Shown: in pieces, positions 36,450-44,709 of the stretch
How positions within the stretch are numbered: position 1 is the first letter of the stretch
How the letters are laid out: each line of letters opens with the position of its first letter
Assembly (NCBI RefSeq): GCF_900112395.1
Contig: NZ_FOLN01000012.1
Coordinates: 80,365 to 144,364 of the forward strand
Source of the DNA: Algibacter lectus
Lineage (GTDB): Bacteria > Bacteroidota > Bacteroidia > Flavobacteriales > Flavobacteriaceae
DNA: 64,000 bases
Direction of reading: 5' to 3'
Position numbers and translations under genes: made by a program
The notes under the pieces: generated by a model
The model's input: the letters and a program-made list of their open reading frames with translations, nothing else
The model's database searches: none
What the model was told of the DNA's origin: nothing

Positions 36450-36755
36450 TTAGTTTTTCTTATTATTTCCTTTGCCTTTTCCTTTTGCCATTCCAGCTTT
36501 AAACTCCTCGAAAGTTACAGAGCCACTACTGTCAGCATCCATTTTAGCAAAACGTTTTTCTAAAACTTCAGCTTCCATTTCTTTCTTGCGCTTTTTTGCT
36601 TTAAACTCATCTAAAGTTATAAGTTTATTTTCATCAGTATCATAAGAAGCAAACATTTTCTCAGGATCTGGTTTCTTTTTGTCTTGTGCATTAGTAATAG
36701 TAACAGCACATAATGCCATAACAGCTAAACCGAATTTTAAATTTTTTGATGTCAT
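36450..36755 (-). CDS. Exported EF-hand protein
   Basis: 101 residues: signal peptide (1-24, ends TNAQ), then a pair of canonical calcium loops, D39-TDENKLITLD-E50 and D73-ADSSGSVTFE-E84, and a Lys/Gly-rich tail (KGKGKGNNKK). A small secreted calcium-binding protein, likely calmodulin-like in its paired EF-hand. Partner unknown. Monocistronic with its own terminator. Confidence 0.85.
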   Translation of the reverse strand: MTSKNLKFGLAVMALCAVTITNAQDKKKPDPEKMFASYDTDENKLITLDEFKAKKRKKEMEAEVLEKRFAKMDADSSGSVTFEEFKAGMAKGKGKGNNKKN

Positions 36756-36856
36756 TTTATATTAGTTTTTTAGTTAAACTTCATGTTTAGACACTTTTTT
36801 TAAAAAATAGTTTAATGGTTTAAGAAAATATTTTTTTGTATATTTTAATACTCTTT

Positions 36857-37315
36857 TTATTTTAGCCTTAACTGACTCAAACCTTCGTAAACTGTAATAC
36901 TAACGGCATTTGCTAAATTCAAGCTGCGGATGTGTTCGCTGTACAGCGGAATTTTATAAAGTTGATTTGCGTAGGTTTCATTAATCCATTTAGGAAGACC
37001 AACCGATTCTTTTCCGAAAACTAGAAATAAATCGTCCTTGAAAGGAATATCCCAATGTTTTTTTTTACCATAGCTAGACATGAAGGCCATTTTTTTATCA
37101 TGATTTATTTTGAAGAATTCATCAATATTATCGTAATACGTAATAGAAAGGTGTTTCCAATAATCGAGTCCGGCACGTTTTAATCGCGCATCCGATATTT
37201 CAAAACCAAAAGGTTTTACTAGATGTAGGTGTGAGCCCGAACCTAAAGCTAAACGGCCTATGTTTCCCGTGTTATTCGGTATTTCTGGTTCAACTAAAAC
37301 GATGTTTAAAGGCAT
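36857..37315 (-). CDS. trmL: tRNA (cytidine(34)-2'-O)-methyltransferase
   Basis: 152 residues, SPOUT fold: EPEIPNNTGNIGRLA, LVFGKESVGLP (SAM-binding trefoil knot) and PLYSEHIRSLNLANAVSI. Length and motifs fit TrmL, which methylates the wobble base of tRNA-Leu isoacceptors. One-base overlap with the upstream NADH dehydrogenase gene, so they form an operon. Confidence 0.9.
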   Translation of the reverse strand: MPLNIVLVEPEIPNNTGNIGRLALGSGSHLHLVKPFGFEISDARLKRAGLDYWKHLSITYYDNIDEFFKINHDKKMAFMSSYGKKKHWDIPFKDDLFLVFGKESVGLPKWINETYANQLYKIPLYSEHIRSLNLANAVSITVYEGLSQLRLK

Positions 37316-38595
37316 TATTCTTTTGTGGTTTTAACTTTTGTGGCAACAGGCTTCATTATAATTCGTAACGTACTGTCGTTGTTGAAATAACTAATCATCC
37401 AATTCATGAAAATCAGAAGTTTATTTTTAATACTCAAAATAAGCATTAAGTGAATAAACATCCAGGTAAACCAAGCTAAACGCCCTTGGAAACTAAATTT
37501 AGGCAAATCTACAACGGCTTTGCGTTTGCCAATAGTTGCCATGGAACCTTTATCGGTATACTCGTAATCTTTTAATGGTTTGTTTTTAACTTTTCTACTT
37601 AAGTTTTCAGCCAAAAGCGAAGCTTGTTGCAAAGCTACACTAGCCACTTGTGCATGGCCTTTCGGAAAATAAGGGGTTTCCATGTATGCAATATCGCCTA
37701 AGGCGTAAACATGTTTTAAACCAGTAACTTCGTTTTGGCGATTAACAATAAGTCGATTGCCACGAGTTATACAAGTTTCAGGGAAACCTTTAATAGCATT
37801 TCCGGTTACACCTGCTGCCCAAATTACATTTTTAGAGTTTATTGTTTTTCCTGTATTTAGGGTAACAATGGTGCCATCATAATCTTTAACAAAGGTGTTT
37901 GTAACAACAGAAACACCAAGCTCTTCTAAATACTTTTGAGACATTTTCTGAGAGCCTTCACTCATCGGACTCAGTGTGTTCGGACTGCCTTCTAATAAAA
38001 ATATTTTAAGTTTAGAGAAATCTTTATCAGGGTAATCTTTAGGTAAAATGTGTTGTTTCATTTCTGCTAAAGCACCCGCTAATTCTACACCAGTTGGGCC
38101 ACCACCAACAATAACAAAATTTAATAAAGTTTGCAGTTTTTCGGGATCGCTGGTGTTTAGAGCGTTTTCAAAAGTTTGCAGAATTCTATTTCTAAGTTGT
38201 ATAGCCTCAGGAATAGTTTTCATTGGGTAAGCGAAATTCTTTAGGTTTTCGTTCCCGAAATAATTGGTTGTACAACCAATAGAAATCACCAAATGGTCGT
38301 AATCAAAATCACCAATAGGTGTATTAACAAACTGGTTTTCGAAATTAATTTCTGCGACTTCTGTAATCCTAATTCTTACGTTTTTTGCTTTTTGAAAAAC
38401 CTTTCGTAACGGAAAGGAAATACTCGCAGGTTCAAGCCTAGCTGTCGCTACTTGATACATAAGTGGTTGAAATTGGTGGTAATTTTGCTTGTCAATTAAA
38501 TACACCTCGTAATTTGGGTGATTTATTAAATCTTGTGCAAGTCTCAGTCCTGCGAAACCAGCACCAATAATTACAATTTTTTCTGTTTTACTCAT
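37315..38595 (-). CDS. Type II NADH dehydrogenase (NDH-2)
   Basis: 426 residues. Two Rossmann motifs: FAD site IVIIGAGFAGLRLAQDL near the N-terminus and NADH site FVIVGGGPTGVELAGALAE (~162-180). VIWAAGVTGN, YALGDIAYME and the quinone-region HAQVASVALQQ are typical of NDH-2. A C-terminal hydrophobic/amphipathic stretch (~365-400) anchors the enzyme to the inner membrane. Oxidises NADH and reduces quinone without pumping ions. Confidence 0.92.
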   Translation of the reverse strand: MSKTEKIVIIGAGFAGLRLAQDLINHPNYEVYLIDKQNYHQFQPLMYQVATARLEPASISFPLRKVFQKAKNVRIRITEVAEINFENQFVNTPIGDFDYDHLVISIGCTTNYFGNENLKNFAYPMKTIPEAIQLRNRILQTFENALNTSDPEKLQTLLNFVIVGGGPTGVELAGALAEMKQHILPKDYPDKDFSKLKIFLLEGSPNTLSPMSEGSQKMSQKYLEELGVSVVTNTFVKDYDGTIVTLNTGKTINSKNVIWAAGVTGNAIKGFPETCITRGNRLIVNRQNEVTGLKHVYALGDIAYMETPYFPKGHAQVASVALQQASLLAENLSRKVKNKPLKDYEYTDKGSMATIGKRKAVVDLPKFSFQGRLAWFTWMFIHLMLILSIKNKLLIFMNWMISYFNNDSTLRIIMKPVATKVKTTKE

Positions 38596-38659
38596 GTTAT
38601 CTTATTTTTAGGCAAGAATAAATTTTATTAATTCACTAACGATATTTGTTCTTTATTTT

Positions 38660-38878
38660 TTACTCTTTTGAAAACATTTTTAAGAGCACAATTCGTATTA
38701 ATAGCACAAAAGGAAACCCGTCTAAACAAACATCAAACCAATCTTTAAGTTTCATTCCTGTTGCTCCACCTAGTATCCATTTGAGTTTACCTAGAATATG
38801 AGGCTCAGGGAAAAAAGGAGCTAAACCTAAAGTTAAACAAATTAGTAAAACAAGTTTCCAATCGTTAAGCATTTTCAT
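38660..38878 (-). CDS. Small membrane protein at the end of the trp operon
   Basis: 72 residues; two hydrophobic segments (~8-24 and ~52-68) flanking an amphipathic middle (PHILGKLKWILGGATGM). No known domain. It starts one base after the trpA stop, so it is read as the last gene of the trp operon. No function should be inferred from the operon alone. Confidence 0.7.
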   Translation of the reverse strand: MKMLNDWKLVLLICLTLGLAPFFPEPHILGKLKWILGGATGMKLKDWFDVCLDGFPFVLLIRIVLLKMFSKE

Positions 38879-38879
38879 T

Positions 38880-39644
38880 TTAACCGAGTATCGATTTCAC
38901 AAATACCTCCGTTTTGTTAACACCGTTTTCCGTAATGTGCTTTATAAAAGCACTACCAATAATGGCGCCTTTAGCATGTTCGGTAGCTTGTGTAAAGGTT
39001 TCATTATCCGAAATTCCAAAACCAATAACTTGTGGGTTTTTTAGTTCCATTTTTGCAATACGCTCAAAATAGCTCATTTGCTCGTCTCCAAACCCAGAAC
39101 TACTTCCTGTAACACTAGCACTACTTACCATATAAATAAAGCCATTCGAGATCGAATCGATAAAATTAATACGCTCCACAGAGGTTTGCGGCGTAATTAA
39201 AAATACGTTTATCAGGCCGTATTTCTCAAAAGTCGCTTTGTATTCATCGTTATAAACATCTACAGGTAAATCGGGAATTATTAAACCATCGATACCAATT
39301 TCCTGACATTTTTTACAAAACGCTTCCACACCATATTGTAACATCGGGTTAAAATACCCCATAATTATTAATGGAATGGATACCGTTTTTCTAATATCTT
39401 TTAACTGATCGAAAAGCACCTCGGTAGTCATACCATTTTTCAGTGCTTGCGTCGAACTTGCCTGTATCGTTGGCCCATCGGCCAAAGGGTCACTAAACGG
39501 AAGCCCAATTTCTATCATGTCTACACCATTTTTTTCCAAATCTTCAATGATGGAAACAGTATCGGTTAAATTCGGGTAGCCTGCTGTAAAGTATATAGAT
39601 AGCAGTTTTTTGTTTTCTTGTAATTTTTTATTTATTCTATTCAT
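38880..39644 (-). CDS. trpA: Tryptophan synthase alpha subunit
   Basis: Cleaves indole-3-glycerol phosphate and passes indole to TrpB. 254 residues, TIM barrel. Catalytic Glu45 in MIEIGLPFSDPLADGPTIQ, which also contains Asp56; phosphate-site residues in YMVSSASVTGSSSGF. Normally follows trpB directly; here a GIY-YIG gene stands between. Confidence 0.96.
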   Translation of the reverse strand: MNRINKKLQENKKLLSIYFTAGYPNLTDTVSIIEDLEKNGVDMIEIGLPFSDPLADGPTIQASSTQALKNGMTTEVLFDQLKDIRKTVSIPLIIMGYFNPMLQYGVEAFCKKCQEIGIDGLIIPDLPVDVYNDEYKATFEKYGLINVFLITPQTSVERINFIDSISNGFIYMVSSASVTGSSSGFGDEQMSYFERIAKMELKNPQVIGFGISDNETFTQATEHAKGAIIGSAFIKHITENGVNKTEVFVKSILG

Positions 39645-39660
39645 AGTAAGAATATTTTGT

Positions 39661-39680
39661 ATTCTCTCGAAGGAGGGAAT
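39661..39680 (-). repeat. Hairpin repeat flanking the GIY-YIG gene (3' side)
   Basis: ATTCTCTCGAAGGAGGGAAT forms an 8 bp stem with one G-T wobble and loop GAAG. It ends 3 bases before the GIY-YIG stop codon. The upstream flank (39983-40002) has the same shape with loop CTTC, so the two lie in opposite orientation. Confidence 0.6.
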
Positions 39681-39683
39681 CTT

Positions 39684-39968
39684 TTAAATGTATTCGGAAA
39701 GGTCTTTCCAATCAGGGTTTAAACTATTTATTAAATTGATTTTCCAGGCTCTATTCCATTTCTTAATTTGTCGCTCTCTTTTTATTGAGTTGTTTACGTA
39801 TTTCGTTGTTTCAAAGTAAACTAATTTATCAACATTATATTTTCCTGTAAAGGATTTTGAACTATTGTTTTTATGTTGATTTAGCCTAACCTTTAATTGT
39901 TTAGTACGCCCAACATACAAAACTGTATGGTTCTTATTTGTTAATATGTAAACGTAATGTACGTCCAT
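39684..39968 (-). CDS. GIY-YIG nuclease domain protein (inserted in trp operon)
   Basis: 94 residues, essentially one GIY-YIG domain: VYI at 6-8 (HYVYILTN), Y-V-G 18-20 (LYVGRT), Arg28 and Glu65 in RERQIKKW, Asn81 before LNPDWKDL. All catalytic positions look intact. Small single-domain members are frequent in Bacteroidota and of unknown role. It interrupts the normally adjacent trpB and trpA and is flanked on both sides by matching hairpins, which points to insertion as a cassette. Confidence 0.85.
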   Translation of the reverse strand: MDVHYVYILTNKNHTVLYVGRTKQLKVRLNQHKNNSSKSFTGKYNVDKLVYFETTKYVNNSIKRERQIKKWNRAWKINLINSLNPDWKDLSEYI

Positions 39969-39982
39969 GGTTTTACTTTGAG

Positions 39983-40002
39983 ATTTCCGCCTTCGCGGAA
40001 AT
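39983..40002 (+). repeat. Hairpin repeat flanking the GIY-YIG gene (5' side)
   Basis: ATTTCCGCCTTCGCGGAAAT, a perfect 8 bp stem with loop CTTC, starting 14 bases upstream of the GIY-YIG start and 13 bases after the trpB stop. The hairpin core 'CCGCCTTCGCGG' recalls a repeat common in flavobacterial intergenic regions (from memory, not searched). Confidence 0.65.
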
Positions 40003-40015
40003 GAAAAAATGAAAC

Positions 40016-41878
40016 TTATATCTTAAAATATTCAATATAATTCTGTAAATCCTTATCACCACGTCCTGAAAGACTCACAACAACCACGTCGTCTGGTTTA
40101 AAGGTTTTTTCTTCAAAAATAGCCAGCGCATGCGAACTCTCAATAGCCGGAATAATACCTTCTAGTTTACATAAATCCAAACCAGCCGTCATAGCTTGAT
40201 CATCGGTAATCGACATAAATTCAGCACGTCCCGTTTTGCATAAATTTGCGTGCATTGGGCCAACACCAGGATAATCTAAACCAGCCGAAATAGAGTAGGG
40301 CTCTGTAATCTGTCCGTCTTTAGTTTGCATTAACAAGGTTTTACAACCATGAATAACACCTTCGTGTCCTAAAACAGAAGTCGCGGCACTTTCTCCAGAA
40401 TCTACACCTAAACCAGCCGCTTCAACAGCAATAATTTTTACATCCGGTTCGTGTAAATAGTGGTAGTACGTTCCGGCAGCATTACTTCCGCCACCAATAC
40501 AAGCCACAACATAATCTGGGTTTTCTCTCCCAATTTGTTCTTTTAGTTGCCATTTTATTTCTTCGGAAATTACCGATTGAAATCTGGTAACCATATCCGG
40601 GTATGGATGTGGCCCAATAGCCGATCCAATAATATAATGTGTGTTCACAGGGTTGTTAATCCAATCGCGAATGGCTTCGTTTGTAGCATCTTTTAAAGTT
40701 CTACTTCCAGAAAGAGCGGGCACAACAGTAGCGCCTAACATTTTCATTCTGGCTACGTTCGGGGCTTGGCGTGCAATATCAATTTCGCCCATGTAAACAA
40801 TACATTCTAGTCCCATTAAAGCACAAACAGTAGCGGTGGCAACACCGTGTTGTCCAGCTCCTGTTTCAGCAATAATTCGAGTTTTACCTAAACGTTTGGC
40901 CATTAAAATCTGGCCAATAGTATTGTTTATTTTGTGTGCGCCCGTATGGTTTAGATCTTCACGCTTTAAATAAATTTTAGTGTTGTATTTTTCAGAAAGA
41001 CGTTTAGCAAAATACAAAGGTGATGGGCGACCAACATAATCTTTTAAAAGTTGATCGAATTCCTTTTTGAAATCTGGTTCGGCCATCACTTTTAAATAGT
41101 TTTGGCGTAACTCTTCCACATTCGGGTAAAGCATTTCTGGAATAAATGCACCACCAAATTCGCCGTAATAGCCTTTTTCGTTTACGTTATAGTTTTCCAT
41201 ATGTTTATTTAAATTTGAGTCTGTTCCATGGTTTGCATGGAAAAACAAATTTGTTTTAAAGTCTTTTAATAATTCTATGTTTTTTAATCCGGGTTCTATT
41301 TCAAACTTACTGTTTACATCTAGGGCATAACAGTATTTGGAAGCCATACTTTGCTGAAACTTTTTAACCGCTTCAATTTCATCGAAACCAATACCCCCAC
41401 TTAAAAAGAAGGGTTTGGTAGACGAGTAATTGTTTAGCACATTCCAATCGAAAGTATAGCCATTTCCGCCTGGGTGTTTTCCTTTGGTATCAAATAAAAA
41501 GTAATCGCAAACGGCTTCGTAAGGTTTTAAAACCTCAAAATTGAATTCGTTTTTAATAGAGAATACTTTAATGATTTCAAGAGATGCAGAAACAAGTTCA
41601 GCTTGTCGATTTTTTAAATCGTTACAATATTCCGGGGATTCTTCGCCGTGTAATTGAACAGCTTGTAAGTTGAATGTTTTTATTTTTTCAATAACAACTT
41701 CTAAATCTTCATTAACAAAAACACCAGTCTTTTTTATAGAATTTGATATTTCGGGAATGGATGTGTCGAAATTTCTAGACGATTTATCGTAGAATATAAA
41801 ACCTAAATAGTCGGGCTGTAGAGCAGCGACTTCAGTCATATTCTCTTGATATTTCATTCCGCAAATTTTCAGTTTCAT
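40016..41878 (-). CDS. trpFB: TrpF-TrpB fusion: phosphoribosylanthranilate isomerase / tryptophan synthase beta
   Basis: 620 residues from the ATG at 41878. TrpF (~1-210): Cys6 in KICGMKY and Asp130 in LFDTKG are the general base and acid. TrpB (from Met227): PLP Lys316 in TGAHKINN, Glu338 in [15 protein letters not shown] phosphate loop. The ~15-residue linker has no domain and contains a 19-base hairpin (41224-41242). Met227 (ATG 41200) is preceded by AAATAAACAT, as trpG is by AAATAAACAT, so TrpB might also start independently. TrpF carries an extra RQAELVSAS (91-99) just before the LEIIKVFS strand. Confidence 0.93.
   Translation of the reverse strand: MKLKICGMKYQENMTEVAALQPDYLGFIFYDKSSRNFDTSIPEISNSIKKTGVFVNEDLEVVIEKIKTFNLQAVQLHGEESPEYCNDLKNRQAELVSASLEIIKVFSIKNEFNFEVLKPYEAVCDYFLFDTKGKHPGGNGYTFDWNVLNNYSSTKPFFLSGGIGFDEIEAVKKFQQSMASKYCYALDVNSKFEIEPGLKNIELLKDFKTNLFFHANHGTDSNLNKHMENYNVNEKGYYGEFGGAFIPEMLYPNVEELRQNYLKVMAEPDFKKEFDQLLKDYVGRPSPLYFAKRLSEKYNTKIYLKREDLNHTGAHKINNTIGQILMAKRLGKTRIIAETGAGQHGVATATVCALMGLECIVYMGEIDIARQAPNVARMKMLGATVVPALSGSRTLKDATNEAIRDWINNPVNTHYIIGSAIGPHPYPDMVTRFQSVISEEIKWQLKEQIGRENPDYVVACIGGGSNAAGTYYHYLHEPDVKIIAVEAAGLGVDSGESAATSVLGHEGVIHGCKTLLMQTKDGQITEPYSISAGLDYPGVGPMHANLCKTGRAEFMSITDDQAMTAGLDLCKLEGIIPAIESSHALAIFEEKTFKPDDVVVVSLSGRGDKDLQNYIEYFKI
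41224..41242. repeat. Palindrome in the trpF-trpB linker
   Basis: TTCCATG / CATGGAA stem of 7 bp with loop GTTTG, lying entirely in the unconserved linker codons. Confidence 0.6.
41592..41606. repeat. Palindrome inside trpF
   Basis: ACAAG-TTCAG-CTTGT, centre of a segment encoding RQAELVSAS in the minus frame. This peptide is absent from ordinary TrpF, where LKN is followed closely by LEIIKVFS. It looks like an in-frame insertion of an intergenic repeat. Confidence 0.55.
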
Positions 41879-41920
41879 GATGTTCAAATTGTGTTGTTCT
41901 AAAATAAATTCAGTAAAACT

Positions 41921-42706
41921 TTATTTATTTAATTGGTTTATAAAATCGGTAGCACTTGCCCCAGGATTATCCGTTTTCATAAAGTTTTCACCTATTAAAA
42001 ATCCTTGATATCCAAAAGGCTGAAGTTCTTTAATGGCTTCAACGCTGCTTATGCCGCTTTCTGATACTTTTACAAAATCGTTTGGTATCTGTGTGCTTAA
42101 TAACTTACTGGTTTCTAAACTCACCTCGAAGGTTTTTAAATTTCTGTTATTTACACCCAGCATGTCTAAACTCGGCATAATCGATTTGTGTAATTCTTCT
42201 TCGTTATGTACTTCTAAAAGCACATCTAAATTTAAGCTTTTAGCAAACTCAGAGAATTGTTTTATTTCGTCTCGAGATAGAATAGCAGCAATAAGAAGAA
42301 TAACATCTGCACCATAAGCCTTCGCTTCTAGCATTTGGTATTCATCGATTATAAATTCTTTTCTAAGTAATGGTAGGTTGCAACTTGCTCTTGCTGTTAA
42401 TAAATCGTCTAGAGAGCCTCCAAAGTATTTTCCATCGGTTAGAACAGACATACCGCAAACGCCAGCATCTTGATAACCTTTTGCTACATCTTGAATATTT
42501 AAGTTGTTATTAATAACGGATTTTGATGGCGATCGGCGTTTATGTTCGGCGATAATTCCAGATTTACTATTACGTAAATTATTAGCAAGAGAAACGGTTT
42601 GTCTTCCGAATAAAACAGATTGTTCAAGTTGCGATGTTGGAATGAGTTGCTTTCTAAGAGCTACTTCATTTCTTTTATCTAATGTTATTTTGTCTAAAAT
42701 GTTCAT
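41921..42706 (-). CDS. trpC: Indole-3-glycerol phosphate synthase
   Basis: 261 residues, TIM barrel. AEHKRRSPSKS (catalytic Lys), VLTDGKYFGGS, LLRKEFIIDEYQ (catalytic Lys and Glu), LLEVHNEEEL, and GVNNRNLKTF all match TrpC. Stand-alone, not fused to TrpF. Between trpD and the trpFB fusion in the operon; 42 bases to trpF. Confidence 0.96.
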   Translation of the reverse strand: MNILDKITLDKRNEVALRKQLIPTSQLEQSVLFGRQTVSLANNLRNSKSGIIAEHKRRSPSKSVINNNLNIQDVAKGYQDAGVCGMSVLTDGKYFGGSLDDLLTARASCNLPLLRKEFIIDEYQMLEAKAYGADVILLIAAILSRDEIKQFSEFAKSLNLDVLLEVHNEEELHKSIMPSLDMLGVNNRNLKTFEVSLETSKLLSTQIPNDFVKVSESGISSVEAIKELQPFGYQGFLIGENFMKTDNPGASATDFINQLNK

Positions 42707-42797
42707 TTTTTAGTGTTGAGTTGGCAGAGTTTAATTTGAAGACGACTTCGACTTTAATAGTTATCTGCTTAATTCTAAACTTAATTTTTATGTGTGT

Positions 42798-42827
42798 GAG
42801 TAAGTCTGAAAACTGTCACTGCCACTG
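42798..42827 (-). repeat. CAGT-rich repeat, trpC-trpD gap
   Basis: On the minus strand CAGTGGCAGTGACAGTTTTC then AGACTTACTC: CAGT at 6-7 base spacing ending in a TTACTC tail. One of four related copies in trp operon gaps. Confidence 0.5.
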
Positions 42828-42836
42828 TTAACTTTT

Positions 42837-43829
42837 TTACTTACTCAGTTCAATTAATTTATCTAAACTTGTTTTTGCTTTTCCAGAAAACAACGATTCT
42901 TTTGCCAGTTCAAAACCTTCTTGATGCGAAATTTGTTTTGAAGTAGCAATAGCTAAACCGGCATTAGCACAAACTACGTTGTTTTGCGCTTCAGTTCCTT
43001 TTCCAGAAATGATATCAACAAATATATTTGCGGCATCTTTTATGGTATCGCCACCAAAAATATCTTCTTGTTTAATTATTGAAACGCCTAAATCTTCAGG
43101 TGAAAAAAGTTTTTCGGTATGATTAGAAATAATTTTCGCTTTTCCTGTTAATGAAATTTCATCGTAACCATCTAAAGCGTAAACAATATTATAATTGTGC
43201 CCTGTGTTTTGAAATAAGAAACTATAAAGTCTTAAAACTTCTAAATTAAAAACACCTAAAACATGATTTTTTGGAAACGACGGATTTACTAAAGGCCCTA
43301 ACATATTGAAAAAAGTTTTAACACCAAGTTCTTTACGAATAGGCGCCACGTTTTTCATTGCTGGGTGAAATAGTGGTGCATGTAAAATACATATACCTGC
43401 TTGGTCTAAAGCGCGTTTTAAAAAATCTTCATTATTAGAAAATTTCACACCTAAATGCTCCATAACATTTGAAGAACCTGATGTAGATGAAACTCCGTAA
43501 TTTCCATGTTTAGAAACATGAACACCTGCACCTGCCGTAATAAAAGCCGATAGGGTAGAGATGTTGAATGTGTTTTTACCATCGCCACCAGTACCTACAA
43601 TATCGATAGCGTTAAAATCGCTAAGATTTACCGGTAAACAAAGCTCTAGAAGTGCATCTCTAAAACCTTTTAGTTCTTCGAGAGTAATACTTCTCATCAT
43701 AAAAACCGATAAAAAACATGCTATTTGGCTCGGGTTATACGCATCATTCGATATGTTTACCAAGATTTGTTTAGCTTCTTCGGTAGACAGGGTGTCGTGG
43801 TTTATTAATCTGTTTAGTAAGTTCTTCAT
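42837..43829 (-). CDS. trpD: Anthranilate phosphoribosyltransferase
   Basis: Transfers phosphoribose from PRPP to anthranilate. 330 residues: IVGTGGDGKNTFNIST (PRPP-binding loop), KHGNYGVSSTSGSSNVME, HPAMKNVAPIRKELGVKTFFN, then the metal-site region YDEISLTGKAK. Stand-alone, not fused to TrpG. Third gene of the operon. Confidence 0.96.
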   Translation of the reverse strand: MKNLLNRLINHDTLSTEEAKQILVNISNDAYNPSQIACFLSVFMMRSITLEELKGFRDALLELCLPVNLSDFNAIDIVGTGGDGKNTFNISTLSAFITAGAGVHVSKHGNYGVSSTSGSSNVMEHLGVKFSNNEDFLKRALDQAGICILHAPLFHPAMKNVAPIRKELGVKTFFNMLGPLVNPSFPKNHVLGVFNLEVLRLYSFLFQNTGHNYNIVYALDGYDEISLTGKAKIISNHTEKLFSPEDLGVSIIKQEDIFGGDTIKDAANIFVDIISGKGTEAQNNVVCANAGLAIATSKQISHQEGFELAKESLFSGKAKTSLDKLIELSK

Positions 43830-43890
43830 TTCTGTAAAAGAGATAATTGTTACTTGTTATTAGTTGTTGGTTAATTATGTTTTTTCATCC

Positions 43891-43923
43891 GAGTAAGTAC
43901 TGCTTCACTGCGACTGAATACTG
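43891..43923 (-). repeat. CAGT-rich repeat, trpD-trpG gap
   Basis: On the minus strand CAGTATTCAGTCGCAGTGAA followed by GCAGTACTTACTC, the same pattern as the copies at 42798, 44580 and 44631. Confidence 0.55.
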
Positions 43924-43926
43924 CTT

Positions 43927-44490
43927 TTAATTCTCCACCCAGTTTTTTAATATCGCTTTTCCGTTAGGTGTTAAAACCGATTCTGGATGATATTGTACAC
44001 CACGAACATCGTAAACTTTATGACGCAAAGACATAATTTGTCCGTTGGCATCTACCGATGTGGCTTCTAAACTTTCTGGTAAGTTTGGGTTTACTACCCA
44101 TGAGTGGTAACGCCCAACCTCTATGTTTTTATCTAAACCTTTAAACAAAATTTCGTCGTCTACGGTTATAGTAACATTGGTTGCTACACCGTGGTAAACG
44201 TCTTCTAGGTTTATAAGCGAACCTCCGAAAACTTCACCTATGGCTTGTTGGCCAAGGCAAACACCTAAAATACTCTTTGTTGGTGCGTAAGTTTCTATAA
44301 TGGCTTTTAGTAAACCAGCTTCGTCTGGAATTCCTGGGCCTGGCGATAGTACGATTTTATGGAACGGTTTAACATCGTCTAGAGTGAGTTTGTCGTTACG
44401 TACTACGGTAACATCGCAGTTTAAATCTTCTAGGTAATGAACTAGATTGTATGTAAAACTGTCGTAATTGTCTATGACTAGTACTTTCAT
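43927..44490 (-). CDS. trpG: Anthranilate synthase component II (glutamine amidotransferase)
   Basis: 187 residues, class I amidotransferase: LSPGPGIPDEAG, nucleophile Cys78 in GVCLGQQAIGE, and the His-Glu pair in QYHPESVL. Supplies ammonia to TrpE. The same protein may also serve PabB for folate synthesis in bacteria with a single copy; not decidable here. Preceded by AAATAAACATATG. Confidence 0.95.
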   Translation of the reverse strand: MKVLVIDNYDSFTYNLVHYLEDLNCDVTVVRNDKLTLDDVKPFHKIVLSPGPGIPDEAGLLKAIIETYAPTKSILGVCLGQQAIGEVFGGSLINLEDVYHGVATNVTITVDDEILFKGLDKNIEVGRYHSWVVNPNLPESLEATSVDANGQIMSLRHKVYDVRGVQYHPESVLTPNGKAILKNWVEN

Positions 44491-44579
44491 ATGTTTATTT
44501 TTTTTCAGATGACTCTGAATTTTATTTATTTTGTTAGTCGAGTAGGTGTTGGTTTACTTTGACTTTTTTATTTTTATCT

Positions 44580-44611
44580 GAGTAAGCTCTGTTAACTGCA
44601 ACTACTCACTG
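44580..44611 (-). repeat. CAGT-rich repeat, trpG-trpE gap (1)
   Basis: Minus strand CAGTGAGTAGTTGCAGTTAA then CAGAGCTTACTC; degenerate member of the trp-gap repeat set. Confidence 0.5.
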
Positions 44612-44630
44612 TTGCTTTTTTTATTCATTC

Positions 44631-44662
44631 GAGTAAACACTGCCAACTGCTACTGAATACTG
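44631..44662 (-). repeat. CAGT-rich repeat, trpG-trpE gap (2)
   Basis: Minus strand CAGTATTCAGTAGCAGTTGG then CAGTGTTTACTC; the best-preserved copy, 51 bases from the previous one. Confidence 0.55.
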
Positions 44663-44670
44663 AGACTCTC

Positions 44671-44703
44671 TTCAAAGCTCTGACCCTTTTCGGGTAATGC
44701 CCA
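44671..44703 (-). repeat. Truncated copy of the interspersed palindromic repeat
   Basis: On the minus strand TGGGCATTACCCGAAAAGGG followed by TCAGAGCTTTGAA matches the first ~30 bases of the element at 26905 with few changes and lacks the rest. It starts 7 bases after the trpE stop codon. Confidence 0.6.
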
Positions 44704-44709
44704 AATTAT

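Noticed and set aside
40016..41878. Treating the trpF-trpB join as a frameshift or sequencing artefact
   Set aside because: Both domains are intact in the same frame with complete active sites, and the linker has no homopolymer slip that would restore a stop; still worth a read-level check.
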